From the NCBI RefSeq assembly GCF_029933015.1, contig NZ_JAOZOZ010000043.1:1-12824 (forward strand): a stretch of DNA of 12,824 nt, given 5' to 3'. This document shows, piece by piece, positions 1-8,261 of the stretch. Each line of letters opens with the position of its first letter. Position 1 is the first letter of the stretch. Origin of the DNA: Hydrogenimonas sp. (GTDB taxonomy: Bacteria > Campylobacterota > Campylobacteria > Campylobacterales > Hydrogenimonadaceae). Both the position numbers and the translations under genes were made by a program. The notes beneath the pieces were generated by a model. The model worked only from the letters and a program-made list of their open reading frames with translations, was not told where the DNA came from and searched no databases.

Positions 1-1391
1 ACCTTGTGGGGAATCAGGTCGGCCACCTCGTCGAGGCTTTTCCCCGCATCCAGAAACTCCCTCTCCACCTCCTCTTTCGTCTTTCCGAAAGCCATCGCCT
101 CGGTTTGGGCGAAAAAGTTCGAAAGCAGGATTTTGTGGTGCTCTCCGATCGGGTTGAGGGAGACGGCCGGGGCGATGAAATCGCAGGGAATGAGCTTGGT
201 CCCCTGGTGGATGAGCTGGTAGAAGGCGTGCTGGCCGTTGGTCCCCGGCTCGCCCCAGATGATCGGACCCGTCTGGTATGTCACCTTTTTTCCGTCTCTG
301 TCGACGTACTTGCCGTTGGACTCCATATCCCCCTGCTGGAGATAGGCGGCGAAGCGGTGCATGTACTGATCGTACGGCAGAATGGCGTGGCTTTCGGCGC
401 CGTGGAAGTTGTCGTACCAGATGCCCAGAAGTGCCATGATGACCGGCAGGTTTTCGGAAAACGGGGCGGTTCTGAAGTGGTTGTCCATCTCGTGGGCGCC
501 TTCGAGAAGCTCGACGAAACGGTCGAAGCCGATCGTCAGGGCGATGGAGAGTCCGATGGCCGACCAGAGGGAGTAGCGGCCGCCCACCCAGTCCCAGAAC
601 TCGAACATGTTTTTCAGATCGATGCCGAACGCCTCGACCGCCTCGGCGTTGGTGGACATCGCGACGAAGTGTTTCGCCACCGCCTTGTCGTCGCCCGCGG
701 CTTTCATAAACCAGTCGCGCGCCGTATGGGCGTTGGTCATCGTCTCCTGCGTCGTGAAGGTTTTGGAGGCGATCAGAAACAGAGTCGTCTCGGGATCGAC
801 ACGCTTGAGAGTCTCCGCGATATGGGTCCCGTCGACGTTGGAGACGAAATGGGGCTCGATATCGTCGAGTTTGTAGGCCCTGAGGGCTTCGGTGACCATG
901 ACCGGTCCCAGGTCGGAACCGCCGATGCCGATGTTGACGATGTCGGTGATCTTTTTGCCCGTATAGCCTCTCCATTCGCCGCCGTGGATTTGGGCGCAGA
1001 AATCCTCCATCCGTTTCAAGACGGCGTTGATTTTGGGCATCACGTCCTCTCCGTCGACGAGAACGGGGGTGTTGCTGCGGTTTCGAAGGGCGGTGTGAAG
1101 CACGGCGCGGTTTTCGGTACGGTTGATCTTCTCGCCTTTGAACATCGCTTCCGCGGCACCCTTGACGTCACATTCGACAGCGAGCGCCAGAAGCGTTTCG
1201 AATATCTCGTCGTCGATCAGGTTTTTCGAGAAATCGAGCAGTATCTCGTCGTCCAGGGTTCTCGAAAACCTCTCGAAGCGGCGTGAATCGGCGGCGAACA
1301 TCTCCCTCAGGTGCTTCCCTTTTCTCTCTTCGTAGAGTTTCTCCAGCCTCTTCCAGGCATCCGTGCGTGTCGGATCGATATTTTTCAGCAT
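1..1391 (-). CDS. pgi: Glucose-6-phosphate isomerase, partial (C-terminus beyond window)
   Basis: The enzyme interconverts glucose-6-phosphate and fructose-6-phosphate in the cytoplasm, linking central carbon flow to glucan synthesis. The ATG at 1391-1389 opens a frame with no stop to the left edge, giving 463 complete codons. Bacterial Pgi is usually about 550 residues, so roughly 85 residues are missing. Family signatures are clear: NIGIGGSDLG in the N-terminal sugar-isomerase domain, VGGRYSLW with Y at residue 273, QQGDMESNGK with the catalytic Glu at 357, and WGEPGTNGQH with the catalytic His at 388. The 31-residue spacing of these two matches animal Pgi (Glu358/His389 in human). The catalytic lysine near the C-terminus lies outside the window. 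The start follows a TAGGAG ribosome binding site (1401-1406) that overlaps the glgB stop, 12 bases away, so translation is probably coupled. It is the last visible gene of the cluster. Identification is secure; only the end is unseen. Confidence 0.97.
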   Translation of the reverse strand, partial: MLKNIDPTRTDAWKRLEKLYEERKGKHLREMFAADSRRFERFSRTLDDEILLDFSKNLIDDEIFETLLALAVECDVKGAAEAMFKGEKINRTENRAVLHTALRNRSNTPVLVDGEDVMPKINAVLKRMEDFCAQIHGGEWRGYTGKKITDIVNIGIGGSDLGPVMVTEALRAYKLDDIEPHFVSNVDGTHIAETLKRVDPETTLFLIASKTFTTQETMTNAHTARDWFMKAAGDDKAVAKHFVAMSTNAEAVEAFGIDLKNMFEFWDWVGGRYSLWSAIGLSIALTIGFDRFVELLEGAHEMDNHFRTAPFSENLPVIMALLGIWYDNFHGAESHAILPYDQYMHRFAAYLQQGDMESNGKYVDRDGKKVTYQTGPIIWGEPGTNGQHAFYQLIHQGTKLIPCDFIAPAVSLNPIGEHHKILLSNFFAQTEAMAFGKTKEEVEREFLDAGKSLDEVADLIPHK

Positions 1392-1403
1392 ATTCTCTGA
1401 CTC

Positions 1404-3323
<1,920 letters not shown>

Positions 3324-3372
3324 TCTCTTTCTCCTTGCTTGGGTAGCGGCTCCCCGCCTCTTCTTATGGACT

Positions 3373-4860
3373 CTATCTCAGGTTCTCCACACGTCTGGCG
3401 TAAAGGGTATGATAGTAGAGATCTTCATACTTCTTCGCGGCGCTCTCCCAGTCGAAACGGGCCTGCATCGCCGTGCGCTGCATGATCTCGTAGGCGTCCC
3501 TGTCGTATCGGTAGGTGTCGGCGGCCCACTTGACCGTATGGTAGAGGGCATCATGGGTGGCCCAATCGAACTTGAAGCCGTTGCCGCTCTTGGTGGCCGG
3601 ATCGTAGTTCTGGATCGTGTCGTCCAGACCGCCGGTGGCGCGGACGATCGGCAGCGTCCCGTAGCGGAGCGAATAGATCTGGTTGAGTCCGCAGGGCTCG
3701 AAGAGCGAAGGCATCAGGAAGAGGTCGCTTCCCGCTTCGATGACGTGGGCCAGTTCGTTGGAGTAGCCGATGTAGCAGGCGAAACGGTCGGGATATCTTC
3801 CGGCGATCTCGCTGAAGAAACCTTCCGCCCACTTCTCACCCGTCCCCAGCATGACGATCTGGACGTTCAGATGCAAGAGTCCTTCGATCGCTCCGGCGAT
3901 GAGACCGATCCCCTTCTGTTCGGCGAACCGCCCCACGAAACCGATCAGAGGCACGTCGTCCCAGACCGGCAGATTGAAGCGCTCCTGCATGTCTGCCTTG
4001 CAGACCGCTTTGCCGCTCATGTCGTCGAGATCGTACCGTTTCGCGATGAAAGGATCGATGTCGGGACTCCACTCGTCGTAGTCGACGCCGTTGAGAATGC
4101 CGTAGAGTTTGTGGCCGTGGGCGTTGATATGCCCTTCGAGGCCGAAACCGAACTCCGGTGTGCGGATCTCGTGGGCGTATCTGCGGCTGACGGTGGTGAC
4201 GGCGTCGGCATGGGCGATGCCCCCTTTGAGGATGTTGACCCCGTCCATCGCTTCGAGTTCATGGGGATTGAAGTGTTCCCAGCCCACCTCCATCACATCC
4301 ATCACACCTTTGAAGAACTGTCCCTGATGCTGGAGATTGTGGATCGTGAGCACCGACGCGGCATCTTTGAAGTAGTCGTCGAAAGCGAACCGCGTGTTTT
4401 TCAGCACCGGCTGCGCCGCCGTGTGCCAGTCGTGGGCGTGGATGATGTCGGGCCTGAATTCGAGCTTCTTGCAGAGCTGGAACGCGGCTTTGCTCAGAAA
4501 CACGAAGCGGTTGTCGTTGTCGGGATAGCTGAACCCGCCTTCGTCGGCGTAGAGTCCCGAGCGGCCGTAAAACTGTTCGAAATCTATGAAATAGACCGGC
4601 ACGTCGCTGCCGGGCAGCGTATCCTTGTAGACCCCGGCCCAGAGCTCTCCCATCGCTCCCATCGGCACGCCGAGAGGTCCGGGCACGTGTTCCAGCTTGC
4701 TTTTGTCGATGCTGTAGTAGCGCGGCATCACGACGACGACGTTGTGGCCCAGTTTCGCCAGGGCTTTGGGCAGAGCGCCCGCCACATCCGCCAGTCCGCC
4801 GGTCTTGGCGAAAGGCACGACTTCGGAAGCGGTAAAAAGTATATTCAACGGTTTGTTCAT
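3373..4860 (-). CDS. glgA: Glycogen synthase GlgA1 (GT5)
   Basis: The enzyme transfers glucose from a nucleotide sugar, normally ADP-glucose in bacteria, to the non-reducing end of an alpha-1,4-glucan. The protein has 495 residues, typical for GT5. The N-terminal Rossmann domain carries KTGGLAD (residues 19-25, nucleotide-sugar contact) and HAHDWHTA (141-148). The C-terminal domain carries GFVGRFAEQKG and SLFEPCGLNQ with the conserved Glu at 388, followed by ATGGLDDTI. The ATG at 4860 is chosen because AAGGAG (4866-4871) stands 5 bases before it. The frame extends to another ATG at 4875, but that one has no ribosome binding site. It is the first gene after the 92-base repeat-bearing gap and is followed by glgB and pgi, giving a compact synthesis module. 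A second GT5 gene lies two genes upstream. The section with IHNLQHQG and HFNPHELEAMDG differs from GlgA2, so the two are not a recent duplication. Confidence 0.96.
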   Translation of the reverse strand: MNKPLNILFTASEVVPFAKTGGLADVAGALPKALAKLGHNVVVVMPRYYSIDKSKLEHVPGPLGVPMGAMGELWAGVYKDTLPGSDVPVYFIDFEQFYGRSGLYADEGGFSYPDNDNRFVFLSKAAFQLCKKLEFRPDIIHAHDWHTAAQPVLKNTRFAFDDYFKDAASVLTIHNLQHQGQFFKGVMDVMEVGWEHFNPHELEAMDGVNILKGGIAHADAVTTVSRRYAHEIRTPEFGFGLEGHINAHGHKLYGILNGVDYDEWSPDIDPFIAKRYDLDDMSGKAVCKADMQERFNLPVWDDVPLIGFVGRFAEQKGIGLIAGAIEGLLHLNVQIVMLGTGEKWAEGFFSEIAGRYPDRFACYIGYSNELAHVIEAGSDLFLMPSLFEPCGLNQIYSLRYGTLPIVRATGGLDDTIQNYDPATKSGNGFKFDWATHDALYHTVKWAADTYRYDRDAYEIMQRTAMQARFDWESAAKKYEDLYYHTLYARRVENLR

Positions 4861-4865
4861 TTCGG

Positions 4866-4871
4866 CTCCTT
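4866..4871 (-). promoter_or_regulatory. Ribosome binding site that fixes the glgA1 start
   Basis: AAGGAG on the minus strand lies 5 bases before the ATG at 4860. It decides that start against the in-frame ATG at 4875, which sits upstream of the site. The predicted hairpin described in the same gap ends about 10 bases upstream, so RNA folding could affect access to this site; that effect is inference. Confidence 0.85.
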
Positions 4872-4879
4872 GCATTGCG

Positions 4880-4950
4880 GGGTAAACGGTGAGCGGCAGA
4901 GGGTGTCGATCACTTACTTCGGTTCACCGTTTGCCGTTCACCGTTCACCC
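4880..4950 (-). repeat. Imperfect inverted repeat in the ROK kinase-glgA1 gap
   Basis: The plus-strand segment 4880-4897 and the reverse complement of 4933-4950 agree at 16 of 18 positions. In the minus-strand transcript this gives a long stem with one wobble and one mismatch around a 35-base loop. A second segment inside the loop (4923-4935) is also nearly complementary to 4881-4893 (11 of 13). A separate perfect 8-base pair joins 4898-4905 with 4946-4953. The transcript could therefore fold in more than one way. No U-rich tract follows the stem, so it is not a standard intrinsic terminator. It fills most of the only substantial non-coding gap in the cluster. It may be a dispersed intergenic repeat, an RNA processing or stability element, or a translational control element for glgA1; the sequence alone does not decide. 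Confidence 0.75.
4922..4949. repeat. Tandem heptamer repeat, four copies
   Basis: On the plus strand the heptamer GTTCACC occurs at 4922-4928, 4936-4942 and 4943-4949, with a variant GTTTGCC at 4929-4935. The array forms part of the right arm and loop of the larger inverted repeat. Similar short units appear in the left arm in opposite orientation. Such iterated units suggest a low-complexity or slipped-strand origin. Whether the same unit recurs elsewhere in the genome cannot be seen here. Confidence 0.8.
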
Positions 4951-4952
4951 TC

Positions 4953-5792
4953 TTACATTGTATCCAACAACAGCTTCGCACCCTCCAAAGAGGCGTTTTC
5001 GATGCGGGTCGCTTCGATCCGCAGCCCCTCGAGAGAGGCTCCCAGGGCGTAGGCGCCTATCCTCTCCCTGACGATGGGCAGAAGAAAGGGGTTGTGCTGG
5101 ATCACTCCGCCACCCAGGACGAGAGTTTTGGGATTGAGAAGGGTCACCATCGTCGCCGATGCATGCAGCAGCGCTTCGATATAGTACTCGGCGATCTTTC
5201 GGCACTCGGGATCGGAGGATTCGTAGAGTCTCTTCAGATCGGGATCGCCGGCACATCCGGCCTGCCTCATCCATTTCTCTATTCCACTGCCCGAAGCGTA
5301 GAGTTCGAGACAGTTGTTCTTTCCGCATCCGCAGGAAAAGGGGGCCTCCCGATAGGGGACATGGCCGATCTCTCCCGCCAGAGAGCGCCAGCCGTGGCAG
5401 ATCTCGCCCTTTTCGACGATACCGCTTCCCAGTCCGGTACCCGAGTAGAGCGCCACCAGTTCTCCGTCCCCCCAGTAGACCGATTCGGCCAGGGCCGCGC
5501 AGTTGAGATCGTTCTCGATTTTGAGGCGGATACCGTAACGGGATTCGAAATGGTTTTGTATCTCGCTGACGGCGACCTCGATGTTGGGTGCCGCGACGAT
5601 CGTGCCCTCGTTCACCTGCCCGGCGAAGGAGACCGCCACCGCATCGATCTCCGGATACCTTTTGAGCATCGATTCGATGAAACGGGTCGGTTCGGTTTCA
5701 CGGCTGGAAACCGTGCCGCACGCCTCCTCCCTTTCGCCGATGAGTTCGTAGCGCAGATGCGTTCCTCCGATATCGACGGCGAGACGGCTCAT
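4953..5792 (-). CDS. ROK-family sugar kinase, probable glucokinase
   Basis: It probably phosphorylates glucose with ATP to give glucose-6-phosphate in the cytoplasm, salvaging glucose released from glucan. The protein has 279 residues, slightly short for the family (commonly about 290-320). It has the N-terminal phosphate loop DIGGTHLR (7-14), the catalytic Asp in IENDLNCAA (D95), GTGLGSG (118-124) and the ROK zinc/sugar motif: EIGH (E141, H144), then CGCGKNNC with C154, C156 and C161, and E163. A C-terminal ATP-site segment LVLGGGVIQ follows. There is no DNA-binding domain, so it is a kinase rather than a ROK repressor. The ATG at 5792 overlaps the GlgA2 stop as ATGA and has AGGAG at 5799-5803 with a 6-base spacer; a longer frame starting at 5852 lacks this support. 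Glucose specificity is inferred from the pathway context; ROK enzymes can also use fructose, mannose or amino sugars. Confidence 0.9.
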   Translation of the reverse strand: MSRLAVDIGGTHLRYELIGEREEACGTVSSRETEPTRFIESMLKRYPEIDAVAVSFAGQVNEGTIVAAPNIEVAVSEIQNHFESRYGIRLKIENDLNCAALAESVYWGDGELVALYSGTGLGSGIVEKGEICHGWRSLAGEIGHVPYREAPFSCGCGKNNCLELYASGSGIEKWMRQAGCAGDPDLKRLYESSDPECRKIAEYYIEALLHASATMVTLLNPKTLVLGGGVIQHNPFLLPIVRERIGAYALGASLEGLRIEATRIENASLEGAKLLLDTM

Positions 5793-7198
5793 CCGAGGCT
5801 CCTGTAGAGTTCCAGGTAACGCTCTGCACACTTGCGGATGGAGAAGTCGCATCCCATGTCGAACTTTCTGATACGATTGAGATGACGCCTCTTTTCGTAG
5901 AGTTCCAGCGCATCCCCTATCGCGCGCATCATTGCGTCGGCATCGGATCTTTCGAAGAGCGACCCCTTGCCGCAGAGAAGCGCTTTCTCGCGCCAGGGAT
6001 GGACCGTGTCCCGCAGGCCTCCGACCCGATGCACCACGGGAACGGTGCCGTAGCGCATCGCGATCATCTGGTTGAGACCGCAGGGTTCGAAACGTGACGG
6101 CATCAGCAGGAAATCGGCGGCGGCGTACATTCTGTGGGAGAGCGCTTCGTCGTAACCGAATCGAAGGTGGATGTTCTCGTACCGTCTGGCCGCCTCTTCC
6201 AGCAGCACGTGGTAGCGCTCCTCACCCTCTCCGAGGATCGCCAGCACCATCGGCATCCTGCCGATTTCATCCACCGCTTCGACGATCCAGTCGAGCCCCT
6301 TCTGTTCGACGAATCTGCCGATGAAAACGAAGAGAGGAAGCTCATATTTGTCAATATCAATCTCTTTCAGGTAGGCTCTCTTGCAGCGGCTCTTGTTTGC
6401 CGGACGCTCTCTGGAAAAACGGCAGGGGATCGCGGCGTCGTTTTCGGGGTCGTAGAGTTCGTCGTCGATTCCGTTGAGAATGCCGTGGAGTTTCCCGCGG
6501 TGCTTTCTCAAAAAACCGTCGAGACCGCATCCATACTCGCTCCTCTGGATTTCGAGTGCGTAACTCGGACTCACGGTCGTCACCGCGTCACTGTGGCGTA
6601 TACCCCCCTTCATCCAGTTGACGGATCCGTAAAATTCCATATCCTCCATCGTGAAATGGTGGGATGCAAGGCCCGTTTTCGGGATGCTCGAGGAAGGAAA
6701 AACGCCCTGGTAGGCGAGGTTGTGGATCGTGTAGACCGTATGGGCAGGCAGACCCATATCTTTTACGAGAGGTGCGGCCAGCGCCGTATGCCAGTCGTTG
6801 AGATGGACGATATCGGTATCGAGGCGCTTCGCCAGATCAGCGACGGCGTGACAGAAGATGGCGAAACGGATGTCATTGTTGTTGTAGCAGCCGCCCGGAG
6901 GACCGTAGAGATGATCCACTTCGCAGAGCGTTTCGTTATAGACGAAAAGATGCGATACGCCCTCGTGCTCTGTTTTGAAATACTCGATGGTGTGCGTCGT
7001 ACCGTCAAGATCCAGGGAAAAACCCTGGCCGGTCGGTTCGATGGCGTATCTCTCCTTGTCGATGAAACGGTAGAGGGGCATCACAGAGACCGTCTCGACA
7101 GATTGAGAGAGCGCTTTGGGGAGCGCATGGGACATATCGGCCAATCCCCCGCTTTTTGCGAACGGAAAGATCTCGGCGGCGGCGAAGAGCAGTTTCAT
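5789..7198 (-). CDS. glgA: Second glycogen/starch synthase, GlgA2 (GT5)
   Basis: This is a GT5 glucan synthase of 469 residues, shorter than GlgA1. The N-terminus carries KSGGLADM (residues 15-22) in place of the KTGGLADV of GlgA1. NDWHTALAAPL, IHNLAYQGVF and DAVTTVSPSYALEI follow. The C-terminal domain has FIGRFVEQKGLDW and SRFEPCGLNQ with the conserved Glu at 371, then VGGLRDTV. All visible GT5 landmarks are intact, so it should be active. The start at 7198 is supported by GAAGGA (7204-7209) with a 5-base spacer and by an ATGA overlap with the stop of the GalT-like gene. The open frame extends to 7333, but that extension is read inside the upstream gene. Its own stop overlaps the ROK kinase start, again by ATGA, so three genes are translationally linked. 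Two synthases in one cluster suggest different donors, acceptors or conditions; nothing in the sequence identifies which. Confidence 0.94.
   Translation of the reverse strand: MKLLFAAAEIFPFAKSGGLADMSHALPKALSQSVETVSVMPLYRFIDKERYAIEPTGQGFSLDLDGTTHTIEYFKTEHEGVSHLFVYNETLCEVDHLYGPPGGCYNNNDIRFAIFCHAVADLAKRLDTDIVHLNDWHTALAAPLVKDMGLPAHTVYTIHNLAYQGVFPSSSIPKTGLASHHFTMEDMEFYGSVNWMKGGIRHSDAVTTVSPSYALEIQRSEYGCGLDGFLRKHRGKLHGILNGIDDELYDPENDAAIPCRFSRERPANKSRCKRAYLKEIDIDKYELPLFVFIGRFVEQKGLDWIVEAVDEIGRMPMVLAILGEGEERYHVLLEEAARRYENIHLRFGYDEALSHRMYAAADFLLMPSRFEPCGLNQMIAMRYGTVPVVHRVGGLRDTVHPWREKALLCGKGSLFERSDADAMMRAIGDALELYEKRRHLNRIRKFDMGCDFSIRKCAERYLELYRSLG
5799..5803 (-). promoter_or_regulatory. Ribosome binding site for the ROK kinase
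   Basis: AGGAG on the minus strand lies 6 bases before the ATG at 5792 and inside the last codons of GlgA2. It fixes the kinase start at the ATGA overlap rather than at the earlier in-frame ATG at 5852. Confidence 0.85.
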
Positions 7199-8226
7199 GC
7201 TTTTCCTTCGATGACGCTCCGCAACAGATCGGCGGCCTCCTCGGGGGGCACGGGATTGATCTGGACCCCGCTTCCGAACTCGAAGCCTCCGAGTCTGAAG
7301 ATCCTGGGCACGATCCGCAGGGCGAACCGCCACATCTGGGGCAGCGTGTCGAAAAAGGGTTCGGTCACGACGTTTTTCTGCACCGGAGGCGTATTGAAAA
7401 TGATGTTGAAATCGAAATCCCCGAGCTCCACGTAGAGGGCGTCGATCGTCCGCTTCAGAACGTCGGAGAGGTCCTGCAGCTTGACGTCGTTGAGGGCGAT
7501 CAGCGATTCGGCGCTTTCACGGCTCATGATCACCACTTCGAAGGCGAAGGTCGAGGCGAAAGGACAGACGACGACGAAATGGTCGCTCTCGATGACGATG
7601 CGCTCTCTGTCGTGTAGCTCCTGGGCCAGGACACTCTCGAAGATGTTGTGTCGACGCTCGAGGAAGTATCTGTGGGCGCGCTGCAGCTGATCGAGCTTGC
7701 GTTTGGGCACCACCGGCAGGGCGATGAGCTGGGTATGGGGGTGGGCCTGGGTCGCCGCGGCGTAATGGCCGTGGTTTTTGAAAAGGGAGAAATAGACGAG
7801 CCTGAAATCGTTTTTCAGGTCGTTGATCCGTGAACGGAGCGTATGGAGCCAGTTGAAATACTCTTCATAGCTCCAGGCGTCCATGCGTGTCAGGTGCCTT
7901 GGGGTGTCGATGATCACTTCGTGGGCACCCAGGCCTTCCCACGCCTGGTAGATCCCCACCTCCCTGCTCTCCCAGGCCGCCTCGATCTGGACGGCTTTGT
8001 AGAGGTTGGGGACGACCCGCGTCTTCCATCCGGGGGTGTTGGGTTCGTTGTCGCGGATCGCGAAGATTTCGGGGGGTGTCATCGCTTCGTGACCTTCGCA
8101 GAAGGGGCAGCTCTTTCGCGTCGCCTCGTCGCGCCGAGGCGATTTGTAGCAGTCGGGGCGGTGCAGTCTCTCGGGAGCGATCAGCGCGTATTCGTCATGA
8201 AGAAGGTCGTAGCGGATTTCAGACAT
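7195..8226 (-). CDS. galT: GalT-like nucleotidyltransferase (HIT superfamily)
   Basis: The family includes galactose-1-phosphate uridylyltransferase and plant-type ADP-glucose phosphorylase; both work through a nucleotidyl-histidine intermediate. The protein has 343 residues. An N-terminal CPFC motif (C40, C43) supplies two metal ligands, and AHPHTQ (161-166) contains the catalytic His164, at the spacing known from E. coli GalT (HPHGQ). The C-terminal half ends with GGFEFGSGVQINPVPPEEAA, in line with bacterial and archaeal GalT-like proteins. Two histidine-bearing segments usual in this half look changed: FNTPP where relatives have H-T-A-P, and RFALRIVPR where many have HWHIEI-PR. No galE, galK or galM is nearby. 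Given flanking glucan genes, ADP-glucose or UDP-glucose turnover is at least as likely as galactose metabolism. The start at 8226 has GAGGG at 8234-8238. Family confident, substrate open. Confidence 0.88.
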   Translation of the reverse strand: MSEIRYDLLHDEYALIAPERLHRPDCYKSPRRDEATRKSCPFCEGHEAMTPPEIFAIRDNEPNTPGWKTRVVPNLYKAVQIEAAWESREVGIYQAWEGLGAHEVIIDTPRHLTRMDAWSYEEYFNWLHTLRSRINDLKNDFRLVYFSLFKNHGHYAAATQAHPHTQLIALPVVPKRKLDQLQRAHRYFLERRHNIFESVLAQELHDRERIVIESDHFVVVCPFASTFAFEVVIMSRESAESLIALNDVKLQDLSDVLKRTIDALYVELGDFDFNIIFNTPPVQKNVVTEPFFDTLPQMWRFALRIVPRIFRLGGFEFGSGVQINPVPPEEAADLLRSVIEGKA

Positions 8227-8261
8227 TGTCGTTCCCTCTTTTTTCTTTCAGATCTTTCATC

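Noticed and set aside
3341..3355. Small GC-rich imperfect hairpin between glgA1 and glgB, considered as a terminator.
   Set aside because: The stem is short with a mismatch and a tiny loop, and no U tract follows; glgB has its own ribosome binding site just downstream.
4861..4875. Upstream start for GlgA1 at 4875.
   Set aside because: It has no ribosome binding site, and the AAGGAG at 4866-4871 lies downstream of it and serves the ATG at 4860.
5793..7333. Longer N-termini for the ROK kinase (from 5852) and GlgA2 (from 7333).
   Set aside because: The extra residues are out-of-frame readings of the preceding gene with no similarity to the family; the short starts have good ribosome binding sites and the conserved motifs at the usual N-terminal distance.
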